From NCBI GenBank assembly GCA_004558305.1, contig SFDG01000094.1:1-6801 (forward strand): a DNA stretch of 6,801 nucleotides, given 5' to 3'. Positions 1 to 5,332 of this stretch are shown here, in pieces. A program made the position numbers and the translations under genes. Each line of letters begins with the position of its first letter. Position 1 is the stretch's first letter. The notes under the pieces were generated by a model that did no database searches, was not told where the DNA came from, and was given only the letters and a program-made list of their open reading frames with translations. This stretch comes from Phocaeicola plebeius. GTDB taxonomy: Bacteria; Bacteroidota; Bacteroidia; Bacteroidales; Bacteroidaceae.

Positions 1-80
1 GGCGGACCTGCGTGTCCGCCCGGATGCCGAGGTGGATGTTTCCGGGCAGACACATAGGTCTGCCCCTACAGTTTCGTCAT
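1..80 (-). repeat. Double-hairpin intergenic repeat, copy 1 (inverted, cut by window edge)
   Basis: On the minus strand this reads as the same element as the copies at 3245 and 6713: a hairpin GGGCAGAC/GTCTGCCC, a linker with CATCCACCTCGGCAT, then a second hairpin GGGCGGAC/GTCCGCCC, bounded by TGTAGGGG and CCCCTACA. The core is 1-70; about 6 bases of the far end lie outside the window. The outer flank at 71-80 (minus: ATGACGAAAC) is identical to the flank of copy 3, so the element extends past the palindrome. It resembles REP/BIME-like palindromic repeats. No function is shown; it lies beyond the 3' end of the receptor gene and might act as an RNA 3'-end structure. Confidence 0.9.
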
Positions 81-123
81 TGGTAGAGAAGCGAAGAATG
101 ACAAAGTGGTGGTAAGACACCCC

Positions 124-173
124 TTTGTCATTAGTGTCATTTGTCATTTGTCATTAGTGTCACGAATGTCATT
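124..173. repeat. Short GTCATT tandem-like array
   Basis: The 16-mer TTTGTCATTAGTGTCA occurs twice exactly (124-139 and 147-162). The hexamer GTCATT occurs at 127, 136, 143, 150 and 168, with a variant GTCACG at 159, so the spacing is 7 or 9 bases. It sits between repeat copy 1 and the 183-243 palindrome. GTCATT also appears just outside the ends of the double-hairpin repeats (76-81, 3323-3328, 6792-6797), which suggests a common origin. No coding or regulatory role is visible. Confidence 0.7.
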
Positions 174-182
174 TTTTAATTT

Positions 183-243
183 CATGCAAAGCGAAGCATC
201 TGTAGGCATCCACTGGATGTTTTCAGCTGCTTCGCTTCGCATG
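183..243. other. Near-perfect 61-bp palindrome downstream of the receptor gene (possible terminator or REP-like element)
   Basis: Two 30-base arms (183-212 and 214-243) pair around a single central base, C213. I count 27 of 30 positions paired, two of them G-T wobbles on the plus strand; mismatches are at 203/223, 199/227 and 188/238. The arms carry GCGAAGC and CATCCA. It begins 30 bases after the stop codon of the minus-strand receptor gene, the place for a transcription end. There is no T-tract on the minus strand after it (the sequence continues AAATTAAAAAATG), so it is not a classical intrinsic terminator. It could be RNA-stabilising or a dispersed palindrome. Confidence 0.6.
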
Positions 244-273
244 CATCTTCTCAGGAAAGCACGTCCACAGCCA

Positions 274-2682
274 TCAGAAGCTGAGACGATAGTAGATGCT
301 CGGGAACGAGAGCGCACTGTCCACCTGATCCATACGGTCGTACTTGTAGTTGTACGTGTCCGTATAAGGCGGCTTCACCCCGTTCAGGTTCAGGGCCTCT
401 ACGGCAATCGTATGGTCGCAGTGCTTGCCGGAAATCTTGTAGCTCACCGTCAGGTCGAGCACACCGATCGGGTCGTACTGCTTGCTGAAGGCATTCTTGT
501 CATCGTAAGCCACATCGGGCAAGTGATGGTTGAAGTATTCGTCCTTGGTGGCCTGCAGGTCGGCGGGCGTATAGCGCATGCCGCCCTGGAAGGTGAACTT
601 GGCATTGACGCTGAGCACGTTCTGCTTGCGGCTGCCCACCATCCATTCCTTACCGCCCAGAATCTTGGCGGCATAGGAGCGGTTGTAGCGCGTATTGCGC
701 CATACGCCGTCCTGCGCCTTGTATTCGGCTTTGTAGAACGAAGCGTTGACCATGCCGTACCAGCCGCCGTGCATATAACGTTCCAAGGTCAGGTCGATAC
801 CGTAGTTGCGGCCCTTTCCGTCGTTGTTCAGCGCACGGTCCACGTAGTAGTCGCGGCGGTTGATGATGCAGTACGTATCGTTCGGGTCAGCGGCCACGGG
901 CAGGTCGAACAGGCGCTGGTAGTAGGCCTCCGCGCGGAAGTTCAGCTGGTCGTTGAAGCGGTACATCCACGACGCCAGCAAGTGGTGAGCCTTGCTCAGC
1001 TTCAGGTCCTTGTTGACGAAATCACCGGTTTCGAGGTCCTTCACGAAATACACGTCCATCTTCTCCATCTTGCTGTGCAGGCCATAACCTAACGAGAAGG
1101 AGTTCTTGTCGTTGGGTGCCCACTGCAGGGCGGCACGCGGCTCGAAGCTCTTGTCGTCGTTCAGACGGAAATACTGCACGTTCACGCCGAAGTTGAAGGT
1201 GAAGTACGGGTTCCATTTCCAGGAGTTGGAAAGATAGGCCGTGAGCAGTCCCGTGTGGCTGTCGGCCTGGTAGAGGTACTGGTCGGGCAGCGGTTCGTTC
1301 AGGGCTTCCGACTTCTTCATGTTGATGTCGAAATAGTATTCCGAGTAGTTCGCGCCCAGCTTGCTGGTGAACTGGTTGCTGAAGCGTTTCTGCAGGGCGG
1401 TCTGCACGGTGAGCTGCGAATTCTTCTGGCGCATGACGGCATAAGGCTTCAGTTCGCCGGCCTTGTAGTTATTGTCGAAGTCCAGGTCGAAGTAGCTGTC
1501 GTCCCCGTCGTTCTTGAAGTACGAGCCGGCGATGGTCGTGTTCCAGTTCCATCCCTTGCCCAGATAGATGCGGTGCGCCAGTCCGCCCACCAGCATGGTC
1601 TGGCGCGATTCCAGGTATTCCTGGTCGTAGAAGCTTTCGCGGTCGGGTTCGTCCACGATGTCGTTCCAGTATTTGTCTTTCAGTCCCAGTCCGAAGAGGG
1701 AGAACGTACCGGCATGGCGGGTGGGGAAGTTGAACTTGAAGTTCACATCCTGGAAGTCGGCCTGGTCGCCGTCCACCGAGAGCAGGCCGATCTTGCGGGC
1801 CAGGGTGGTGAAGGCGTACCGGTAATTGATCAGGTAGGACGAGCCGGCCTTCTTGCTGATAGGGCCTTCCGTGGTGAGTTCTGCGCCCAGTGTACCGAGC
1901 TGTACGGCATGCTGGAAGGTCTGGTTGTTGCCGGCACGCATCTTCATGTCCATCACGCCGGACAGGGCATTGCCGTATTCGGCGGTCATGGCTCCGCTGT
2001 AGAAGTCCGAGTTGCCCAGTACGTGCGAGTTGAGGGCACTGACAACGCCGGTACCCATAGCGAAGGCGTCCGAGAAGTGGTTCGGGCTGTTGATTTCAAT
2101 GCCTTCCAGCCGCCATGACAGGCTCTGGGGGGCATTACCATGCACCGAAATGCCGTTGTTGTCGGGGCTTCCGGTGACGGCAGCGAACGAGGTGACCAGA
2201 CGGGCCGGGTCACTGTAGCCGCCGGCGTAACGGCTGGCTTCTTCCATGCTCAGCATCCGCGCTCCCACAATGGCCATGGGATTGACGGCCCTTTCCTTGT
2301 TCACTTCGGGGCGGACGGTGACTTCGCCCAGGCTCAGGTCACTTTCGCTCAGGGCGAAGTTCATGACCATCTCTCGGTTACCGGCCACCAGCACTTCCGT
2401 ATTGGCTTGCGGGTCGAATCCGACGAACGAGGCCTCGACGGTGTAACGGCCTGTCGGGATGGAAGTCAGCACGTACTTTCCGTCCATGTCGGTCACCGTA
2501 CCGATGGTGGTTTCTTTCAATACAATGGTGGCACCTACAATCGGTTCACCGCTTGTCGCTTCGGTTACTACACCGCGGATGCTCTGTGCGCGGAGTCCTG
2601 TGGTGCAGACCATCAATAACAGTAAACTCCAGAACCATCTGCAGGTCTGGGGAGGGTACTTGGTTTTTTTGTCGTTGCTCAT
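274..2682 (-). CDS. TonB-dependent outer-membrane receptor with carboxypeptidase-regulatory-like N-terminal domain
   Basis: A complete 802-residue outer-membrane receptor. Residues 1-33 form a signal peptide (basic start, hydrophobic core WSLLLLMVCTTG, likely cleavage near RAQ). Residues about 34-120 are a carboxypeptidase-regulatory-like beta domain (GVVTEATSGEPIVGATIVLK, then GTVTDMDGKYVL). A TonB plug follows at about 130-260 (ISVHGNAPQSLSWRLEGIEI, SGAMTAEYGNALSGVMDMK), then a beta-barrel rich in aromatic strands. The final residue is Phe, the usual signal for barrel insertion. In this family the plug and barrel take up a ligand using TonB energy. The ligand cannot be told here. It is shorter than typical SusC proteins (about 1000 residues) and no SusD gene adjoins it, so a classical glycan-uptake pair is not supported. 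The ATG at 2682 has A-rich sequence with AAAAGAG just upstream. The gene is a single unit with its own promoter candidates and long structured flanks. Frame intact, no break seen. Confidence 0.95.
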   Translation of the reverse strand: MSNDKKTKYPPQTCRWFWSLLLLMVCTTGLRAQSIRGVVTEATSGEPIVGATIVLKETTIGTVTDMDGKYVLTSIPTGRYTVEASFVGFDPQANTEVLVAGNREMVMNFALSESDLSLGEVTVRPEVNKERAVNPMAIVGARMLSMEEASRYAGGYSDPARLVTSFAAVTGSPDNNGISVHGNAPQSLSWRLEGIEINSPNHFSDAFAMGTGVVSALNSHVLGNSDFYSGAMTAEYGNALSGVMDMKMRAGNNQTFQHAVQLGTLGAELTTEGPISKKAGSSYLINYRYAFTTLARKIGLLSVDGDQADFQDVNFKFNFPTRHAGTFSLFGLGLKDKYWNDIVDEPDRESFYDQEYLESRQTMLVGGLAHRIYLGKGWNWNTTIAGSYFKNDGDDSYFDLDFDNNYKAGELKPYAVMRQKNSQLTVQTALQKRFSNQFTSKLGANYSEYYFDINMKKSEALNEPLPDQYLYQADSHTGLLTAYLSNSWKWNPYFTFNFGVNVQYFRLNDDKSFEPRAALQWAPNDKNSFSLGYGLHSKMEKMDVYFVKDLETGDFVNKDLKLSKAHHLLASWMYRFNDQLNFRAEAYYQRLFDLPVAADPNDTYCIINRRDYYVDRALNNDGKGRNYGIDLTLERYMHGGWYGMVNASFYKAEYKAQDGVWRNTRYNRSYAAKILGGKEWMVGSRKQNVLSVNAKFTFQGGMRYTPADLQATKDEYFNHHLPDVAYDDKNAFSKQYDPIGVLDLTVSYKISGKHCDHTIAVEALNLNGVKPPYTDTYNYKYDRMDQVDSALSFPSIYYRLSF

Positions 2683-2745
2683 ACTCTTTTTTCGTTATAA
2701 TGATAAAACTTGTTCCAAAAGAAGAATGTCGTTTATGTTTTTTTG

Positions 2746-2753
2746 CAAAAGTA
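2746..2753 (-). promoter_or_regulatory. Putative proximal promoter -7 box of the receptor gene
   Basis: The minus strand reads TACTTTTG, an exact match to the Bacteroides -7 consensus TAnnTTTG. A transcript would start near 2738-2742 and leave a leader of roughly 55-60 bases before the ATG at 2682. No clear TTTG-type -33 box is found 19-21 bases upstream (that stretch reads through AGGAGCACATC), so the promoter may be weak or activator-dependent. Confidence 0.5.
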
Positions 2754-2859
2754 CCATTTATTTCTTGATGTGCTCCTATTTTGTTGATATATTGTTTCGT
2801 TTATTAATGATCTTTTGCGTATTGAGACTACATTTTATAATAATAAGCGTATTTTTATA

Positions 2860-3031
2860 AACAATCATCGCCCTTCGTTGTTGGGTGTATAAGAAGGATG
2901 TCCTTCGAATGCACCTGTACAACGGAGAGCGATGAATCGTGAGAGTTCCTTTTCCCTGGCTCGGGTGGACCGCTCTGTCGGCTTGTTGAATGTGGCTCCT
3001 GCCGACTATATATAGACGGTTTGTGATTGTT
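2860..3031 (-). ncRNA. Candidate structured RNA or long 5' leader (multi-hairpin block)
   Basis: The two ends pair: AACAATCA (2860-2867) with TGATTGTT (3024-3031), 8 perfect base pairs. Inside are three hairpins. One is a 71-base near-perfect inverted repeat at 2865-2935 (28 paired positions: 2865-2871, 2873-2881, 2884-2890 and 2893-2897 with their partners). The second lies in 2942-2974 (AGAG/CTCT, TCC/GGA, CCC/GGG nested). The third pairs GTCGGC (2977-2982) with GCCGAC (3001-3006). The minus strand is favoured because a perfect TACCTTTG box at 3038-3045 would start transcription at or next to the first closing-stem base. Pairing itself does not settle the strand, since wobbles and mismatches are nearly balanced. 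I do not recognise it as a known riboswitch, 6S, SRP or RNase P RNA. It could be a free RNA, a leader of the receptor gene about 170 bases downstream, or a decayed mobile palindrome. Confidence 0.4.
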
Positions 3032-3037
3032 GTATGA

Positions 3038-3045
3038 CAAAGGTA
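3038..3045 (-). promoter_or_regulatory. Putative promoter -7 box upstream of the structured block
   Basis: The minus strand reads TACCTTTG followed by TCATAC, an exact TAnnTTTG match in the style of Bacteroides promoters. The predicted start falls at about 3031-3035, the edge of the closing stem of the 2860-3031 block. No convincing -33 TTTG box is seen 19-21 bases upstream, where the sequence is CAGATTCAAAAAAATCCCC. Transcription from here toward the receptor gene would give a leader of about 350 bases. Confidence 0.5.
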
Positions 3046-3162
3046 GGGGATTTTTTTGAATCTGTTTTCTTCTGTGAAACAGCCGGGGCAGATTTTGTTC
3101 CAATGACGCTTTTTTGTTTGTTTGACCAGTCTTTCTCGTAGTGCCAGTGGGTGTAACAGATG

Positions 3163-3221
3163 AAACACAGAGGCCACGAAGTTTTAGTTTAAACACAGAG
3201 GCACAGAGGCCACGAAGTTTT
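3163..3221. repeat. Pair of ACACAGAGGC direct repeats
   Basis: The first unit (3163-3185) reads AAACACAGAGGCCACGAAG followed by TTTT. The second (3191-3221) is the same with an inner duplication of CACAGAGG. Motifs of this ACACAGAGGCACAGAG kind are dispersed in many Bacteroidales and other genomes and are often mis-annotated as short proteins containing RGLCASVF-like text. The pair lies next to repeat copy 2. No function is apparent. Confidence 0.75.
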
Positions 3222-3244
3222 TTTATTGTCTTGTTGGACGAAAT

Positions 3245-3331
3245 TGTAGGGGCAGACCTATGTGTCTGCCCGGAAACATCCACCTCGGCATCCGGGCGGA
3301 CACGCAGGTCCGCCCCTACAATGTCATTATC
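3245..3331 (+). repeat. Double-hairpin intergenic repeat, copy 2
   Basis: The core is 3245-3320, 76 bases. It starts TGTAGGGG and ends CCCCTACA. It contains the perfect hairpins GGGCAGAC-CTATGT-GTCTGCCC and GGGCGGAC-ACGCAG-GTCCGCCC. The outer 30 bases also pair across the element with four transition differences, so it can fold either as two small hairpins or as one cruciform. The right flank ATGTCATTATCG (3320-3331) differs from that of copy 3 by one base. It lies about 85 bases beyond the operon's last stop codon and could shape the mRNA 3' end. Orientation is opposite to copy 1 and the same as copy 3. Confidence 0.92.
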
Positions 3332-3382
3332 GAATTGTTTCACACTCGGTGGGATGGGGACTCTTGACTGACGCTTCTCAGA

Positions 3383-3404
3383 CCGCCTGTGCCGGGGGAG
3401 GCGG
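3383..3404 (-). terminator. Hairpin immediately after the operon's last stop codon (weak terminator candidate)
   Basis: CCGCCT (3383-3388) and AGGCGG (3399-3404) are perfectly complementary with a 10-base loop, starting one base after the TAA at 3406-3408. On the minus strand it is followed by TCTGAGAAG, with no T-tract, so intrinsic termination is doubtful. It may mark or protect the 3' end together with repeat copy 2. Confidence 0.35.
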
Positions 3405-3405
3405 A

Positions 3406-3618
3406 TTAGTGCAGCGAGCAAAAGAAAAAGATGCCGGTACCCATCATCAGCAGTCCCAGCACGGCATAGAACAGACGGGCCTTCCGACGGCCGGCCGAGG
3501 CGACAATGTAGCGGCTGTTGCGGGCGGTGAACAGCCAGTCCCAGTTGAAGACGGCGGCCAGCAGGGCCACCAGTCCCACCAGGACAAACAGGGCTTGCAG
3601 ACAATAATGAATCGTCAT
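3406..3618 (-). CDS. Small two-helix membrane protein, Imm17-like
   Basis: A 70-residue protein with two hydrophobic segments (about 7-24 and 52-66) joined by a basic, aromatic loop with NWDWLF (25-30) and GRRKARLFY (43-51). This layout and the NWDW...GR.ARxFY pattern match my recollection of the Imm17 family (immunity protein 17), named from toxin-immunity predictions; that assignment is from memory. The start at 3618 is well supported: its ATG overlaps the tsaE stop as ATGA, and GGAGG lies 4 bases upstream (3623-3627) inside the tsaE end. A longer in-frame start at 3723 would only add a basic, low-complexity stretch that overlaps tsaE. It is the last gene of the operon and probably translationally coupled to tsaE. 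No toxin gene is nearby, so an immunity role is not supported by context; an inner-membrane accessory protein is equally possible. Confidence 0.8.
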   Translation of the reverse strand: MTIHYCLQALFVLVGLVALLAAVFNWDWLFTARNSRYIVASAGRRKARLFYAVLGLLMMGTGIFFFCSLH

Positions 3619-4043
3619 GCTTCCTCCGCTTCGAAGGTCAGGCTGCGCGAACCGTCTGCCTCTTCGTCGATACGGACACTCACCGCATCGCCCGGCAGCA
3701 CCTCCTCTACCAGTTCCGGCCACTCGATGAAGCAGAGTGCACCGCTGTAGAAATAGTCTTCGTAGCCCATGTCGTACACTTCCTCCAGCTTTCGGATGCG
3801 GTAGAAGTCGAAATGGTAAATCAGCTCGCCCGTCGTGTCCGAGCGGTACTCGTTGACAATGGCGAAGGTGGGGGAGTTGATGACATCGGTCACTCCCAGT
3901 TCCTCGCAGAGGGCTTTGATGAAGGTGGTTTTTCCCGCTCCCATCTTTCCGTAGAAGGCAAAGACGGTGTTGTCGCCCATGGCGGCGATGAACTGGCGGG
4001 CCGCTTCGCGGATGGTTTCCAAAGAAGTAATGTGGATGGTCAT
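3615..4043 (-). CDS. tsaE: tRNA t6A biosynthesis ATPase TsaE
   Basis: A 142-residue P-loop ATPase of the complex (with TsaB and TsaD, which are not in this window) that adds threonylcarbamoyl to A37 of ANN-decoding tRNAs in the cytoplasm. Visible marks are Walker A GKMGAGKT (32-39), SPTFAIVNEY (57-66), HFDFYR (77-82), a following LEEVYDMGYEDYF segment, and the Walker B-like CFIEWPE (104-110). All match the TsaE family, as does the length. The ATG at 4043 is preferred: an in-frame TTG at 4070 would lie within the permease gene and add nine residues with no family-like sequence. The start comes 13 bases after the permease stop, behind an A-rich AAACAAGAAC leader. The stop TGA overlaps the next gene's ATG. 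Placement in an aroA operon suggests constitutive housekeeping expression. Confidence 0.96.
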   Translation of the reverse strand: MTIHITSLETIREAARQFIAAMGDNTVFAFYGKMGAGKTTFIKALCEELGVTDVINSPTFAIVNEYRSDTTGELIYHFDFYRIRKLEEVYDMGYEDYFYSGALCFIEWPELVEEVLPGDAVSVRIDEEADGSRSLTFEAEEA

Positions 4044-4056
4044 ATCGTTCTTGTTT

Positions 4057-4875
4057 TTAGTAATGGACAATCTTGTTTTTCAGCAGCTTGCAGGCCGCGT
4101 AAATCAGGATGGAGACAAAGATGATGCACGCGCCGGACGGCACCTGCAGCTGGTAGGAGAGGAGCAGGCCGCCCAGGCACCCGGCCCAGCCGAAGCCCAC
4201 GGACAGGAAGATGATGCGCTTGAAGCTGTATGTGAACAGGTTGGCGGTCATCTGCGGCAGGGTGAGCAGCGAGAGGGCCAGCACGATGCCCACCATGCGC
4301 AGGCAGGCCACGATGGTCAGGGCGATGAACATCATCAGCAGGTATTCGAACCGGGCCACGGGGATGTGCTGCGAACGGGCAAACTCGCGGTCGAAGGCAA
4401 TGGCGACAATGGGGCGCAGGAAGACGGCGAAGAAGCCGGCCAGCAGCACACTCACCGAGGCCAGCAGCACGAGGTCGCCCGTCGTAATGGTCAGGATATT
4501 GCCGAAGAGGTACGAGGAGAGGTCGGGGGTGAACCCCGGTGCCAGGAAACTGAAGATGATGCCTACTGCCATGCCGAAGGTCCAGAACACGGCAATGGCC
4601 GAGTCTTCGCGCATGTCGCTGCGATGGCTGAGCCATTCCACCCCGAAAGCCGAGAGCACGGAAAAGACGGCTGCCGTCAGCAAGGGGGAAAGGCCGGTAT
4701 AGAGGCCGATGCCGATGCCGCCGAACGAGGCATGGGTGATGCCCCCGCTGATGAACACCAGCCGGCGCGTCACGATGTAGGTGCCGATGATGCCGCAGGC
4801 GATGCTGGCCAGCAGGCTGCCCAGCAGGGCGTGCTGGAAGAAGGTATAGCGGAAGAGGTCGAGGAAGGCATCCAT
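4057..4875 (-). CDS. ABC-3 family metal transporter permease (ZnuB/MntB/TroC-like)
   Basis: A 272-residue inner-membrane protein, hydrophobic throughout, with about seven to eight predicted helices and a basic C-terminus (KLLKNK). The N-terminal signature TRRLVFISGGITHASFGGIGIG (about 36-57) and the later MVGIVLALSLLTLPQMTANL segment are typical of the ABC-3 permeases that import Zn, Mn or Fe with a separate ATPase and binding protein. Neither partner is in this window, so it is an orphan here and the metal cannot be assigned. The ATG at 4875 is chosen over an in-frame TTG at 4887 that abuts the upstream stop. The gap to that stop is 12 bases; no Shine-Dalgarno is seen, as is common in Bacteroidetes. 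Length is normal for the family and no break is seen. Confidence 0.92.
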   Translation of the reverse strand: MDAFLDLFRYTFFQHALLGSLLASIACGIIGTYIVTRRLVFISGGITHASFGGIGIGLYTGLSPLLTAAVFSVLSAFGVEWLSHRSDMREDSAIAVFWTFGMAVGIIFSFLAPGFTPDLSSYLFGNILTITTGDLVLLASVSVLLAGFFAVFLRPIVAIAFDREFARSQHIPVARFEYLLMMFIALTIVACLRMVGIVLALSLLTLPQMTANLFTYSFKRIIFLSVGFGWAGCLGGLLLSYQLQVPSGACIIFVSILIYAACKLLKNKIVHY

Positions 4876-4887
4876 AGGCAACGGCAA

Positions 4888-5328
4888 TTAACGGGACGGG
4901 GAGGCGGCAGACCGGAACCGGCGCTCGCCCACAATCATGAACAGTTCGTCTTTCAGCTCGTCGGGCAGCTGGATGCCGCGCAGCTGAAGGCTGCGGCTCC
5001 AACCGGCCACCTCGTCTTCGCGGGTGGTGTAGAGGATGTCGCGGAACTCGTCCACCTCCTCTTCCGTATAGTCGTCCGAGGCCCGGCCCCGGAAACGGTC
5101 CAGTTCCTCGTCGTCGTAATATTCAATCTGCCGGCTCACTGCGGCCAGCAGGCTTTCCTTTTCGCACACTTCGTGCTGTCCGCAACATTCCTGGTCCACT
5201 TCCACCGGAGCAGGCAGCTCCGTCAGTTCTCCGCGCTCCATCTTCCGGCGGAGCGAGCGGTTGTAGAGGTAGCCGGCAGCCATGCCGAACAGTACCACAC
5301 CGATGAGAATCACTGTCAGAATGAGCAT
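4888..5328 (-). CDS. Membrane-anchored protein of unknown function with CCGxHxxC motif
   Basis: I do not recognise a named family. The 146-residue product begins with one hydrophobic helix (about 2-22) followed by a basic RSLRRKM stretch, so the rest should face the cytoplasm. A short linker leads to CCGQHEVC (48-55), a compact Cys/His cluster (C48, C49, H52, C55) able in principle to bind a metal or form disulfides. Then comes an acidic, probably helical region (EYYDDEELDRFRG, YTEEEVDEFRDILYT) and a tail with LQLRGIQLPDELKDELF. It sits directly upstream of a metal-type ABC permease, so a link to metal handling is a reasonable guess and no more. The ATG at 5328 is preferred to a TTG at 5352 inside aroA, because GGGAGGG lies 8 bases before it. 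The gap to aroA is 4 bases, so translational coupling is likely. Confidence 0.82.
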   Translation of the reverse strand: MLILTVILIGVVLFGMAAGYLYNRSLRRKMERGELTELPAPVEVDQECCGQHEVCEKESLLAAVSRQIEYYDDEELDRFRGRASDDYTEEEVDEFRDILYTTREDEVAGWSRSLQLRGIQLPDELKDELFMIVGERRFRSAASPSR

Positions 5329-5332
5329 GGCC

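Larger units (their letters stand above)
2683..3405. other. Intergenic region without a convincing protein gene
   Basis: About 720 bases between the operon end and the receptor start. Open frames here lack sensible starts and are partly made of translated repeats (for example GADLRVRP and GQTHRSAPT from the 76-bp repeat, RGLCASVF from the ACACAGAGGC repeat). What it does hold, from right to left: a hairpin after the operon stop, a double-hairpin repeat, a pair of ACACAGAGGC repeats, a TAnnTTTG promoter box, a multi-hairpin block, then about 110 AT-rich bases and a second promoter box close to the receptor gene. Confidence 0.75.

Noticed and set aside
106..2118. Plus-strand open frames of 328 and 287 codons over the receptor gene
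   Set aside because: Val/His/Leu-rich shadows of the receptor; no domain, no promoter and no ribosome-binding site.
274..2682. SusC/SusD glycan-uptake locus
   Set aside because: The receptor is about 800 residues, not about 1000, and no SusD lipoprotein or glycan-active gene adjoins it.
2868..3005. Minus-strand 46-codon stretch between TAG and TGA inside the structured block, with protein-like text such as AREKELSRFIALRC
   Set aside because: It has no ATG, GTG or TTG start in a sensible place, and most of its sequence is fixed by hairpin arms. A broken gene fragment cannot be excluded but is not supported.
2860..3031. Cobalamin or TPP riboswitch upstream of the TonB receptor
   Set aside because: TonB receptor genes often carry a B12 riboswitch, so I looked for the B12 box (GCCAGGAGACC type) and for the TPP CTGAGA/ACCTGA motifs. 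Only the partial string GAGCCAGGGAAAAGG is present, which is not enough.
2855..3604. Minus-strand open frame of 249 codons across the intergenic region
   Set aside because: It runs through the repeats and contains their typical false peptide text (GADLRVRP, GQTHRSAPT, RGLCASVF). Its first part is out of frame over the Imm17-like gene.
3619..3723. Longer start for the small membrane protein at 3723
   Set aside because: The added 35 residues are Arg/Gly-rich and overlap tsaE out of frame, while the ATG at 3618 has an SD and an ATGA overlap.
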